This document shows, piece after piece, positions 44,408 to 53,504 of a stretch of DNA of 64,000 bases (its first letter is position 1; each line of letters opens with the position of its first letter). The translations under genes and the position numbers were made by a program. This stretch comes from Agaribacillus aureus. GTDB lineage: Bacteria; Bacteroidota; Bacteroidia; Cytophagales; Cyclobacteriaceae. The notes beneath the pieces are model-generated. The model did not search any database. It worked only from the letters and a program-made list of their open reading frames with translations, and was not told the origin of the DNA. The DNA is taken from NCBI GenBank assembly GCA_030442055.1, contig JAUJEB010000005.1, forward strand, positions 186,001 to 250,000. The letters run 5' to 3'.

Positions 44408-45484
44408 TTGGCTATGAACCAAAACGAACGCAATTTATTTGATTCTATTATCAACAAGCGTCGTAAAAACCTCTTTATTTTTACGTTTGGCGCTACAGGA
44501 ATGGGTAAATCTTCTCTGCTTACCTATTTATTTTATCAAATAAAAAAAAGGTTTGGTTTTGAGGAAAATTTACAGGACGGATATTCTTCTAAGTTGTTTC
44601 AAGAGTATGTTCAAAATTTTGAATTGAATAGTAAATTGCCACACGAAACAGCTAGTTTGCGATCTCAAGCCTTAGCTGGCACACCCTTTCAATACGTGGA
44701 TGTCACCATAGACAGCCCGAAGGACAGAATTGACAAAACAAAAATTACTTTTTTAGAATTCGCTGGGGAAGATATAGAATCCATAGACAAGGGATTCAAT
44801 GAAATTTTAATTAATTATAAAGCTAAACTTGATGAGCCTTCCCCTGAATCAGTACCAAAAACATCTACTCCAAAACGTGGGCCTTTGGGTGTAAAATCAG
44901 GAAAGACCCCGGAATCTATCAAAAAGCAGGAAACTACAAAAGCCAAGGCAGTTCCACCAACAAACGGTTATTCTCCAGGTGAGGCTGTAAAATTCATCAA
45001 GCAATTAGATGATTTATTGACAAACCCAGATATCTATATAATGTGTTTTCTGGTGGCAAGCGTACAGTATGCCCGTGTTGAAGATTTTCTCATTGGTAAG
45101 TTTATCTCCCTCATTAAACAGAACTCTAAGTATGTTTCGAAGCTCGTAAGCGCTAACCTCATCGTTACTAAATGGGATTTGGCAATGAGACCGGATGAAG
45201 ATATTGAAAGTTTTGCTAAAGAAAACCTAAGTAACTCTTTTAACCTTTTGTCAAAGGTCGGTGAAAATGGCACAGAATTTAATTTATTACCTTTTAGCGT
45301 GGGGAAGATAGATCCGTATGATGCTTTACATGTAAAAGAACCAAATATGGAATATGCTGTAGAAATTCTAGAGTTGATCACTAAAACAATCAAATCGGAA
45401 AAACCTATTACCTCGACCACACCGATAAAAAAAAATAATGCCCTGAAAAAGAATAAGAAATCTTGGTGGAAAAAATACTGGTAA
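44408..45484 (+). CDS. GTPase-like P-loop protein (first of two)
   Basis: A 358-residue cytoplasmic protein. Walker A GATGMGKS lies at residues 28-35 (with the following S for Mg), a G3-like EFAG at 117-120, and the G4-like TKWD at 254-257, near the NKxD of guanine specificity. The large insertion between G3 and G4 has a Pro/Lys-rich stretch (residues about 140-185). The arrangement fits the TRAFAC-related GTPases found in bacterial conflict systems (so-called double or GTPase-associated families). A second, shorter copy is at 50301. The C-terminus is very basic. Placed between two membrane-protein genes and coupled to the next by a 3-base gap. Confidence 0.75.
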   Translation: MAMNQNERNLFDSIINKRRKNLFIFTFGATGMGKSSLLTYLFYQIKKRFGFEENLQDGYSSKLFQEYVQNFELNSKLPHETASLRSQALAGTPFQYVDVTIDSPKDRIDKTKITFLEFAGEDIESIDKGFNEILINYKAKLDEPSPESVPKTSTPKRGPLGVKSGKTPESIKKQETTKAKAVPPTNGYSPGEAVKFIKQLDDLLTNPDIYIMCFLVASVQYARVEDFLIGKFISLIKQNSKYVSKLVSANLIVTKWDLAMRPDEDIESFAKENLSNSFNLLSKVGENGTEFNLLPFSVGKIDPYDALHVKEPNMEYAVEILELITKTIKSEKPITSTTPIKKNNALKKNKKSWWKKYW

Positions 45485-45487
45485 GCT

Positions 45488-47641
45488 ATGTGCCTTAATA
45501 ACAAATCAGAAAGATTGGGACTTTTGATTTTTGGTAAGCGGGAACGCTTCCAATGTTTCTGGCAGGGCGGATTTATGGCAGATCGTACACCTAATTTTAT
45601 AGAAGATTGCATTGCTCCCCTCCATCTCTCCATTTTACGCCTGCAAAAAGGACAGGAATTGTTGGGCTATTATCGTATGTTTATAGGAAAGGATTTACTT
45701 CATATACTTGTACACTATCAGTATGCCGAAGACGATTATGGAAATGCACAAGTAGGCAGACCTTCATTTTTGGCGTTTGCAATCATAATTCTGGAAAATC
45801 AATATCCTCAACCTGAAGTTATTAAAAGCTTATACCATCGATTGAAAAATGAGTTGACCTATCGTGATACATCATACAAAATACCCTACAACATAGCTCC
45901 TGATATTGAAAATTCACTTATTGAACTTGATAAATGTGTAAGCGCTGGCGCCAGTAACAATAGTTTTTTCAATACTTTCAATCATCTTGATAAAAGAATT
46001 AGCTATTTCTTCACCGACAAAAAACTGGGAGATGTCGTTAGCTTATTTTTTAGAAAGTGTATCGTTGCTAGTAGTATGGATTCACCTTTTGCTGCTAATC
46101 ATATTTATTTATCAAATGAGGTTTATAATGACCTAAAAACCAGCCAAGCTACAGCTATGGATATTTGGGTAGGGGAGTTTGATGATTATGAACCTGATGA
46201 GGAACTCTACCTTTCCGAGGCTGAACAAAAAATAACCCCAAATAAAAATATAAGGAAGGAAATAGAAGATCTAATCGTTGAGGATTCCATTTTATTTATA
46301 GATGATTATAAAAAACAGAATAAGAGTAAAGCAATTATTCACAATAAAGAAGAAAAAGAAACTGATAGGCAAGACAGAAACAATCAACACGAAGTAAGAC
46401 AAAAAAAACCGGATCACTTTTCTGGTAATATGTGGGAACGACTCCTCAAATCAATCGTACTTAAAAGAATTTTTCAATTTATAGGATTACTTGTTGTTTT
46501 AGCTATGATAATAGGCTTGCATAATTTCCTTGCAAAAAGTCAAAAAGATAATCCAGACAATACAAGCACATCAGCAGAAAATGATCAGACATCAGCTTCC
46601 CATATAATCCAAATACCTGATTCACTCTCCTCTCCCGACCAGCCGTCTCTTAAATCGGCTACGCTTTTGGAGCTTATTAAAGATTACAAAAATTTGATGG
46701 ATGAAATTAATATTGACGCTGACATAAATCTGGGTCGAAAACCGGAAGAGGCTAAAAGAATCACTGCGAAAGCCACCGAAAGGTATATTGAGCTGGTTAA
46801 GGAAATATTGGAACACCCTTTTAACAAACTTACATATGAATTAGGCATAAAACGTTTGTCCCAAAATAACCCTACCCCAAGGGAATTGATGGATGAATAT
46901 TGTAGCACAGTGGCCAATCGTCTTGAGTTATACGATATCAACCCTAGCTTTCTCCAGGAAGATGAACGGTTAAATAACCTTCATGCCCAAAGGGACCATT
47001 TATTTGAACTGGCAAAAAAAATCGAAGACAATAAACTTATGGTAAAAAGCTATATGTGGATTCATGAAAACATCTATAAAAGGTTTGATAGACAATTTTT
47101 CGTGCAGTATCAAAACAATCAAAAATACCCTTTGTCACAGGCACAAAAATCGTATCTTAATGAGGCTTCTGCTGAGTTTTATCAAATTCATAAAGAGGTT
47201 GAAGCATGGTTCAATCACAGTAAAAAAACATGGATCGGCTGGCTAGAAGAGGCCAAAGATAAAAATAAGGTAGCCCCGGTGTTGGAAAGGATTAAGCTGG
47301 ACCAACAAGAAAACATCTATAAAAGTGAATTACTAAATCTGCTAAGAAGAGATATCTATTGTATTGTGATCAACCCAACCCGGCGGAAACAATATTTAGA
47401 TAATACCCTCAAGAATAAGCTACTCACTAATTACGAATATTTGAGGACAGAGTACGTAAATCCTTTAAGTAGTTTTCTTAAATGCTATCAACAGAGTCCA
47501 GCCGAAGACGCTCGTCAATGTTTTAATGAAGAATTGTTGAACCGGGGGAGACCCACAATTCAATACTATATGATTTTGAAAAACGGTTACACAAAAACAA
47601 TCTATGATGATTTCTCAAAAGAATATAACTATCATGAGTAA
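45488..47641 (+). CDS. Membrane protein: cytoplasmic domain, one TM, helical periplasmic domain
   Basis: A 717-residue protein. Residues about 1-315 are cytoplasmic, including YAEDDYGNAQVGRPSFLAF (residues 79-97), a segment that recalls the first domain of GTPase-associated proteins (only a resemblance). One membrane helix (about 329-347) leads to a periplasmic part (about 360-717) that is helical and charged. Its C-terminal part from residue about 364 is nearly the same as that of the next gene, with a 155-base exact DNA match, so one arose from the other by tandem duplication. It begins 3 bases after the GTPase-like gene and is likely its membrane partner. Confidence 0.72.
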   Translation: MCLNNKSERLGLLIFGKRERFQCFWQGGFMADRTPNFIEDCIAPLHLSILRLQKGQELLGYYRMFIGKDLLHILVHYQYAEDDYGNAQVGRPSFLAFAIIILENQYPQPEVIKSLYHRLKNELTYRDTSYKIPYNIAPDIENSLIELDKCVSAGASNNSFFNTFNHLDKRISYFFTDKKLGDVVSLFFRKCIVASSMDSPFAANHIYLSNEVYNDLKTSQATAMDIWVGEFDDYEPDEELYLSEAEQKITPNKNIRKEIEDLIVEDSILFIDDYKKQNKSKAIIHNKEEKETDRQDRNNQHEVRQKKPDHFSGNMWERLLKSIVLKRIFQFIGLLVVLAMIIGLHNFLAKSQKDNPDNTSTSAENDQTSASHIIQIPDSLSSPDQPSLKSATLLELIKDYKNLMDEINIDADINLGRKPEEAKRITAKATERYIELVKEILEHPFNKLTYELGIKRLSQNNPTPRELMDEYCSTVANRLELYDINPSFLQEDERLNNLHAQRDHLFELAKKIEDNKLMVKSYMWIHENIYKRFDRQFFVQYQNNQKYPLSQAQKSYLNEASAEFYQIHKEVEAWFNHSKKTWIGWLEEAKDKNKVAPVLERIKLDQQENIYKSELLNLLRRDIYCIVINPTRRKQYLDNTLKNKLLTNYEYLRTEYVNPLSSFLKCYQQSPAEDARQCFNEELLNRGRPTIQYYMILKNGYTKTIYDDFSKEYNYHE

Positions 47642-48855
47642 AGGAAACTTATGAAACAGGTGGAGTTTAAAATAAGGATTAACCCTAAACGCATTATTTA
47701 TACGATAGTCGTGCTGGCCATTGGCATAGCCATTGGTCATTTTGTTGATAGCTCAAGCAAGGTGGTCAAGGCAATTGATATGCTCTTTGATGAATCAAAA
47801 GAAAATGATCAGACATCAGCTTCCCATATAATCCAAACACCTAATTCACCCTTTCCTAACCAGCCACCTCTTAAATCGGCTACGCTTTTAGAGCTTATTA
47901 AGGATTACGAAAATTTGATGGATGAAATTAATAATGATCTTGGCATAAGCCTGGGTCGAAAACCAAAAGAGGCTAAAGAAATCACGGCCAAAGCTACCGA
48001 AAGATATATTGAACTGGTTAAGGAAATATTGGAACACCCTTTTAACAAACTTACATATGAATTAGGCATAAAACGTTTGTCCCAAAATAACCCTACCCCA
48101 AGGGAATTGATGGATGAATATTGTAGCACAGTGGCCAATCGTCTTGAGTTATACGATATCAACCCTAGTTTGTTCCGGGAAGATGAACAATTAAAAAACC
48201 TTCACGCCAAAAGGGACCATTTATTTGAACTGGCAAAAAAAATCGAAGACAATAAACTAAAGGTAAAGGGGTTTGTGTGGATTAGTGAAAACATTTATAA
48301 AAAGAATAACCGACAATTTTTCACGCAGTATCTAAAGAACCAAAAATACCCCTTGTCACCGGCACAAAAATTTTATCTTGAGGAGGCTTCTGCCGAGTTT
48401 TATCAAATTCATAAAGAGGTTGAAGCATGGTTTAATTACAGAAAAGAAACATGGATCAGCTGGCTAGAAGAGGCCAAGAATAAAAAAAAGCTAGTCCCCT
48501 TGCTGAAAAGGATAAAGCTAGACCAACAAGGAAGGATCTATAAAAGTGCATTTCTAAACCTATTGAGAAATGATATCTTTTGTATTATAACCAGTCCAAC
48601 CCGGCGGAAACAATATTTAGATATTACCCTCAAGAACAAGCGAAGTATTAATTACCAAATTTTGAGGACAGAGTACATAAACCCTTTAAGTAGCTTTCTT
48701 AAATGTTATCAACAGAGCTCAAATGCTCGTCAATGTTTTAATGACGAGTTGTTGAACCAAGGTAGACCCACAATCCATTATTATATGATTTTGAAAAACG
48801 GTTATGCAAAAACAATCTTTGATGATTTCTTAAAAAAACATAACCATTACGAGTA
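46577..48855 (+). repeat. Tandem duplication of the periplasmic domain coding sequence
   Basis: Copy 1 is 46577 to about 47640 and copy 2 is 47801-48855. The interval 46793-46947 is identical to 48014-48168 over 155 bases, offset 1221, with many substitutions in the outer parts. Confidence 0.85.
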
Positions 48856-48856
48856 A
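47651..48856 (+). CDS. Single-pass membrane protein, paralogue of the preceding C-terminal half
   Basis: A 401-residue protein: N-terminal membrane helix (about 15-32, with IYTIVVLAIGIAIGHFV), then about 350 residues in the periplasm that match the C-terminal domain of the previous gene (SATLLELIKDYENLMDEIN, then KRLSQNNPTPRELMDEY and so on). It lacks the cytoplasmic domain. The DNA is identical in its middle and divergent at both ends, a pattern of duplication or later gene conversion. It follows by 9 bases. Two proteins with the same periplasmic face but with and without a cytosolic part may form a heteromer. Confidence 0.75.
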   Translation: MKQVEFKIRINPKRIIYTIVVLAIGIAIGHFVDSSSKVVKAIDMLFDESKENDQTSASHIIQTPNSPFPNQPPLKSATLLELIKDYENLMDEINNDLGISLGRKPKEAKEITAKATERYIELVKEILEHPFNKLTYELGIKRLSQNNPTPRELMDEYCSTVANRLELYDINPSLFREDEQLKNLHAKRDHLFELAKKIEDNKLKVKGFVWISENIYKKNNRQFFTQYLKNQKYPLSPAQKFYLEEASAEFYQIHKEVEAWFNYRKETWISWLEEAKNKKKLVPLLKRIKLDQQGRIYKSAFLNLLRNDIFCIITSPTRRKQYLDITLKNKRSINYQILRTEYINPLSSFLKCYQQSSNARQCFNDELLNQGRPTIHYYMILKNGYAKTIFDDFLKKHNHYE

Positions 48857-48885
48857 ACTAAATGTATATGAACAAATTTAGTTTA
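48854..48885 (+). other. Inverted repeat (10-bp stem) between two operon genes
   Basis: TAAACTAAAT (48854-48863) and ATTTAGTTTA (48876-48885) are perfect complements with a 12-base loop. It starts at the stop codon of the upstream gene. No T run follows, so it is more likely a processing or stabilising hairpin than a terminator. Confidence 0.5.
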
Positions 48886-48901
48886 AAATAACAATCAATT
48901 T

Positions 48902-50308
48902 ATGCCTGTTATAGTGATCAAGTATAATTTCTATTTTCTGATAAGTTGTGCTTCTTGGCTACTGGCGCCACAGTATTGTCTGGCACAGGACCCTGTTGAC
49001 ACAGATTTTTGCTGGAGGCAAATTACGGATTTTCGAGCACTAAATAGGCAGTACCGGGAACTCGTAAGAGGTAAAATGGCAGATTCTTGTTTTCTGGTAA
49101 AGGGACAGGAGCTGATTGATTCAAAACTTCACAATTCACAATCAATGCAAAAGGCCATCAATTCTCTAATAGTTGACCTCAAGAGCACAAAAAGAGTCTT
49201 TAGAGATACCCTAATGATCTATACTCAATCCAAGCTATATCCTATTCTTAAGCAGCGTATTGATAAATTGAAACCTAATTCCATTGATATATCTTTTAAT
49301 AAAGAAGTCAGAAATTTGTTAATGCTATTGACAGATGTCAGGCAATTGATGGGCTCCAAATCAGACTCTTTGTATAAAGATCTGGTAAATCGGTTAGAAG
49401 GCATATATGGTGCCATACAGCTAAAGTCACTCAAATACCTTTCAACTCCAGATAGCTGGCAAACACCAAAAGAGAAACCTTACCTCGCTAAACAAGAGAT
49501 TTATTCATTGCAAGAAAAGCTGGACCAAAATATTTCAAAACAGCTTAAAGCACTATTTGCCACACAGCAAGACACATCATTCTACTTGGCGAAAGATGAA
49601 TACCTAAAGGCTAGCCAGTGGTTGCAAGCATCCTTTAAAGTAGTAAACATAGATCTGTACACTGCCCAGTTGGATACCATATATGCTGATTACCTTCAAA
49701 AAAATTTTTCCCTAAAACTAAAACCAGATATTGATGCAAATACAATGGTCGAAGTACTAAAAATTAAGGGAGCGCCATATGATGCTTTGATGAAAAAATT
49801 CCCAGCATTGGCAAATCATATGGTGCTAAACGTCCAACGGTATTTTGAATTTTTAAAAGACAGCCTTCCCTCGTTGCCATTTGATAGTGTAAATCGTGTT
49901 CGAATAGGGCTCCTTGAAAAAGCGCTTATAAATGAAAATAGACAACTAACGAATGTCATTAAGGAGGGCATTCACCTCTATTATGAACATTACCAAACAT
50001 TAAATGCGCTAGATAAAAAAATAAATGAAGCGATAGGATCGGAAACATCAGCAATTAACGACTGGATCAGTGAAATGAATGAAATAAAGCAAAAAGTTGG
50101 CGCTGAAAATAGAAGAATTATAGACCAAGGCATTCGTAAAGCAAACCAAGTCATCCCCGAAATCCGTGAACTTCATATAATAATTGATGAAAAGGAATTT
50201 CTTTCAGAAAATCAGTATAAAAATCGCCTTCATAACTTGATAGCATCAGGTAAGGTAACGCATGAAGCAGTAAAACAGAGAATACGAGAAATTATCAACT
50301 ATGAATGA
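48902..50308 (+). CDS. Exported helical protein of unknown function
   Basis: A 468-residue protein with a signal peptide (about 1-28, ending CLAQ) and then an all-helical mature part with many Lys, Glu and Leu and coiled-coil character. No family recognised. Its last 8 bases overlap the start of the second GTPase-like gene, so they are translationally coupled. It is likely a periplasmic component of the same apparatus as the two paralogous membrane proteins. Confidence 0.65.
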   Translation: MPVIVIKYNFYFLISCASWLLAPQYCLAQDPVDTDFCWRQITDFRALNRQYRELVRGKMADSCFLVKGQELIDSKLHNSQSMQKAINSLIVDLKSTKRVFRDTLMIYTQSKLYPILKQRIDKLKPNSIDISFNKEVRNLLMLLTDVRQLMGSKSDSLYKDLVNRLEGIYGAIQLKSLKYLSTPDSWQTPKEKPYLAKQEIYSLQEKLDQNISKQLKALFATQQDTSFYLAKDEYLKASQWLQASFKVVNIDLYTAQLDTIYADYLQKNFSLKLKPDIDANTMVEVLKIKGAPYDALMKKFPALANHMVLNVQRYFEFLKDSLPSLPFDSVNRVRIGLLEKALINENRQLTNVIKEGIHLYYEHYQTLNALDKKINEAIGSETSAINDWISEMNEIKQKVGAENRRIIDQGIRKANQVIPEIRELHIIIDEKEFLSENQYKNRLHNLIASGKVTHEAVKQRIREIINYE

Positions 50309-51200
50309 CATATTACAACAGTTTCTAAATAATCGTAGGGACAATAAATTTTTAATTCCTGTTGGTATGCAAGGTTCAGGCAAGTCTTCTTTATTGGCAA
50401 CCTACTTTCAGGCAATAGAGTCATCTAAAGAATATGATTTTCTCATGAACATCAATGACGACTCAGCCAATAAACCAAGGGAGGAGTATCTTAACAATAT
50501 TAAATATAATGAAATTCCAAACGCTACAGAAGCAATGTCAAAGTTAAATGCCTTTTATGCCATGGATGCTTCTTTTGAAAAAGAAGAAGATGGTTTAGTC
50601 TGGGAGTTTTCATGTTTTGATTTTAGCGGATTGGATTTCGAAGGCATACATGATCAACTTCTTTCAAAGTCGAAAATAGGCTCTGGGGAAAGTAAAATTG
50701 GTCTGGAAAGGCATTTATTAGCCAAACCTCTCTATGAGAGAGATGAGAAAGCAAACATAAGACCGGTTATCTTTGGCAATCTACTCGACGAATTGTTTGT
50801 ACGACTCGAGTCGGAGTGCTATCTATTCCTGATTGCTGATGGAGCAGGTAATACTACTCAACAAGATAAATTTCTGAACCAATTTATTGATTATTTATTA
50901 AATGAAGAAAATAGATGGTTGCCGGCGTTAGAAGGTGTCTTTTTTTTCATTTCTAAATGGGATCTCCTCCGGGATCAAACGGACTTTAAAACATTTGTTA
51001 AAGAAGAGTATAAAGATACTTTTGCAGGCCTCAAAAGACTATACAAGAATCACCTCAATGTGATGAGCTTTCCATTCTCAGTGGGAAATGTTGAGAAAAA
51101 CTCTAGAAATATTCAGACGCTGAGCATGAATTATGCACACGATTTATTACTGTACATGGAAGCCACTGTATTCCCAAAACACGGTCAGAGTAAATTTTAG
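50301..51200 (+). CDS. GTPase-like P-loop protein (second of two)
   Basis: A 299-residue cytoplasmic protein. Walker A GMQGSGKS at residues 22-29, G3-like DFSG at 107-110, and G4-like SKWD at 218-221. The layout is that of the first copy (44408), with overall similarity low but the same order and spacing of motifs, so they are paralogues in one operon. Lacks the long Pro/Lys-rich insertion of copy 1 and any membrane segment. It overlaps the exported helical gene by 8 bases and is the last gene of the plus-strand operon; 53 bases separate its stop from that of the convergent operon. Confidence 0.75.
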   Translation: MNDILQQFLNNRRDNKFLIPVGMQGSGKSSLLATYFQAIESSKEYDFLMNINDDSANKPREEYLNNIKYNEIPNATEAMSKLNAFYAMDASFEKEEDGLVWEFSCFDFSGLDFEGIHDQLLSKSKIGSGESKIGLERHLLAKPLYERDEKANIRPVIFGNLLDELFVRLESECYLFLIADGAGNTTQQDKFLNQFIDYLLNEENRWLPALEGVFFFISKWDLLRDQTDFKTFVKEEYKDTFAGLKRLYKNHLNVMSFPFSVGNVEKNSRNIQTLSMNYAHDLLLYMEATVFPKHGQSKF

Positions 51201-51253
51201 CTTTCATGAACTATTTAAACAAGATATCTCCCACATTTTGTTGAATGTCCGGA

Positions 51254-52435
51254 TTATTTCTTTTTTCGGAAAAATTGATGAAAAAAAGAAATTCTACCTC
51301 CTGATGGTTTTTTGGCCTTTATGTCCAGCAAGATATTCTCACTCAATGGTTCATTTTCCGATTGTAAGGTAATAAACCCTTCTTCATCCGAGATATGTTC
51401 CTCTTTCTTTTCACCGATTTTCACTAGGACCTTGGCTCCTTGCAAGGGTTCATTTGTAAGCTCGTAATAGATCCTGATCTTTTTTTTGAATACGATAGGT
51501 GGTGGTATTGTCAGGCTTATAGAATATTCCTGTTTGGTTGATTCACAGGTTACTTCATCTGGATTCAATTTCCAATTTTTTGAATGAACTATTGATATTA
51601 GCAACCCAACTTTTACATTCTTTAATTGGAAGCGCCCTTCCTGATCAGAAATTGTTTCACATACATCTTCGAGATAATTTACTGTAAATTTTTCGTTTGC
51701 AGCAACTTCTTCGCTATCGGCATAGTGAACCTGAAAACGCATATCCTGCTTTTTAGGGAAGATTAGTTTGCAAGAGGTATCTTCAAATACTTTAAAGCCC
51801 TTGGACTGCTCTTCATCATTATGGGTAGCAGATACCTCCAATGATTCTCCTTCTGCAATACCTGAGATAATTCCATTGCCCTCATCATCCGTGATTATGC
51901 TTTCCGACCTGCCTTTATAAGTATAAGCGATCTCAATATTTGGCACAGGGGAATGGTCCTCATATCGTGCTTGGATGTACAGTAAATACTTTTTTGTTTT
52001 TAGCAAATAGGATATTTCACCCTTCCCTTTTACCGCGGTTTCATCAATGAATCCCCATCGGGTCAAAACGGCACGCTGATCCACACGATAAATATCTTCT
52101 TCTTTACGAGGTATCTCGATCCATTTTTTTATTTTCTCCTGAAGTTGGGCGTCATTCTCAGCTAAATCCATTATCTGCTGTACTTGATCTATAAGTATAC
52201 GTTCTAATTCAGTCTGTTCATTTGTGTTGAGCAGATCAAATCGTGTGATGGTACCTGATAGGGGGGTTTTCCATTCTATCTCATTGTCAGGGAGCAATAC
52301 CGGCACGGCAAAGAGTGTAAATAGGTTATCTTTGGCAAAGGCTCGTTCCACACCTTTATATACTGCCCCAATTTGCAAAATATTTCCCGCGGGAAACCTC
52401 AATTTACGTATACTTTTTATATCTATTTGCTGCAT
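51254..52435 (-). CDS. Multi-domain protein with carboxypeptidase-regulatory-like (Ig) modules
   Basis: A 393-residue protein without signal peptide. The N-terminal 130 residues are alpha/beta (LFTLFAVPVLLPDNEIEWKT and EKIKKWIEIPRK) and of unknown family. From about 140 onward there are three or four beta modules with the carboxypeptidase-regulatory-like pattern: GRSESIITDDEGNGIISGI, SDQEGRFQLKNVKVG and EEHISDEEGFITLQ. These modules usually sit on proteins of the cell surface or in protein complexes. It is the last gene of the minus-strand operon and starts 20 bases after the stop of the preceding one. A basic C-terminal tail (FFHQFFRKKK) is present. Function unknown. Confidence 0.68.
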   Translation of the reverse strand: MQQIDIKSIRKLRFPAGNILQIGAVYKGVERAFAKDNLFTLFAVPVLLPDNEIEWKTPLSGTITRFDLLNTNEQTELERILIDQVQQIMDLAENDAQLQEKIKKWIEIPRKEEDIYRVDQRAVLTRWGFIDETAVKGKGEISYLLKTKKYLLYIQARYEDHSPVPNIEIAYTYKGRSESIITDDEGNGIISGIAEGESLEVSATHNDEEQSKGFKVFEDTSCKLIFPKKQDMRFQVHYADSEEVAANEKFTVNYLEDVCETISDQEGRFQLKNVKVGLLISIVHSKNWKLNPDEVTCESTKQEYSISLTIPPPIVFKKKIRIYYELTNEPLQGAKVLVKIGEKKEEHISDEEGFITLQSENEPLSENILLDIKAKKPSGGRISFFHQFFRKKK

Positions 52436-52455
52436 AGGCTAATTGTATATTTAAA

Positions 52456-53502
52456 TCAAAAATCGGGACAATCCACTTCGATATTCCAACTTGTCCCTGG
52501 CTCACAACCTTTAATCACAATGGAAATGAATTGGGAAGGATGTTTAAACTTCAGGTGATGTTTTTCATTACCGCTGATACATCCATTGGTTGCAAAAAGA
52601 AGATCAGCTTGCTGGTCTACGTTAGGATACCTCCCGTTATACACTTTAATCTCATCCGGTACACTATGTGCGTCATACCAAAAGCGGAACTCTCCTGAAT
52701 CCAGTAACATATTGACCGCTTTTATAGTAATTCCCTCTCCTCCGCTGGCTTGCATAGTGGTTCCACAGCGCTCATCTTCCGGCAGCCGTACTAACTGTAA
52801 GGTGATTGCAGAATCCGCGCCTACCATGTATCCCTTATCCATTGCTAGTTTGACTGTATCATTTGAAAAACCAGTCTTACCAGCAACGACCAGGAGAGAA
52901 TCACTACAGTGTACGGCATGATAACTTGCGGCACCTTGTCCATCGGTCATCATGTTTGCAGCTTGGCTAATGCCTTTTTGGGATAAGACTGAAACCTCTG
53001 CCAACTCAATCGGTCTTCGCGAAACGGAATCTATGACGTGTATCGCTATATTTGCATAATCTATCCGTAAATTCAAAGTTATCAAACTATCATAAACTTG
53101 ATTGAAAGCCTCTTGCCTTGTTTTACCTTCGTAGCAAGCAAATAAAGCCTGAGATTTTAATATCCAATGCGAAGGGTATCGTAAACGATTGAGTATTCTG
53201 TTGAATAATCGGGTAAAGAGTAGTTGACGATGTACCTGAAAGCTCACCATACCGTCATTGTCCGTCTGCCCCGAATACTTGTCCAATGAGTTTTTCCCTT
53301 TATCTAGAGAGGTATTCAGCGTAGCCCATTTCACCGGTTTTTGCTGTTGTGAATCTACCACTACAAATGTCAACTCTTCTGTTATGGGTATGAAAAGTAT
53401 CAATAAAAACAACAATAAATACCACGGATAGCGTCGGTTCTTCAGTCCTACTTCATAGTAATCTTGGTGTGGTTCTAGTTGCAAAGTGGTTTTTTTTCTC
53501 AT
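52456..53502 (-). CDS. Single-pass membrane protein with Ig-like modules
   Basis: A 348-residue protein. I start it at the ATG at 53502 (MRKKTT), 2 bases after the subtilase stop; an earlier in-frame start at 53568 would overlap that gene by 64 bases. One membrane helix lies about residues 29-45 (PWYLLLFLLILFIPITEEL), followed outside by one or two carboxypeptidase-regulatory-like modules (FVVVDSQQQKPVKWATL and GQTDNDGMVSFQV at about 46-85, and a second at about 155-200), then a C-terminal beta-rich domain with Cys residues (CGTTMQ, CISGN, CEPG, CPD). No family recognised. Placed between the subtilase and the Ig-module gene. Confidence 0.66.
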   Translation of the reverse strand: MRKKTTLQLEPHQDYYEVGLKNRRYPWYLLLFLLILFIPITEELTFVVVDSQQQKPVKWATLNTSLDKGKNSLDKYSGQTDNDGMVSFQVHRQLLFTRLFNRILNRLRYPSHWILKSQALFACYEGKTRQEAFNQVYDSLITLNLRIDYANIAIHVIDSVSRRPIELAEVSVLSQKGISQAANMMTDGQGAASYHAVHCSDSLLVVAGKTGFSNDTVKLAMDKGYMVGADSAITLQLVRLPEDERCGTTMQASGGEGITIKAVNMLLDSGEFRFWYDAHSVPDEIKVYNGRYPNVDQQADLLFATNGCISGNEKHHLKFKHPSQFISIVIKGCEPGTSWNIEVDCPDF

Positions 53503-53504
53503 AC

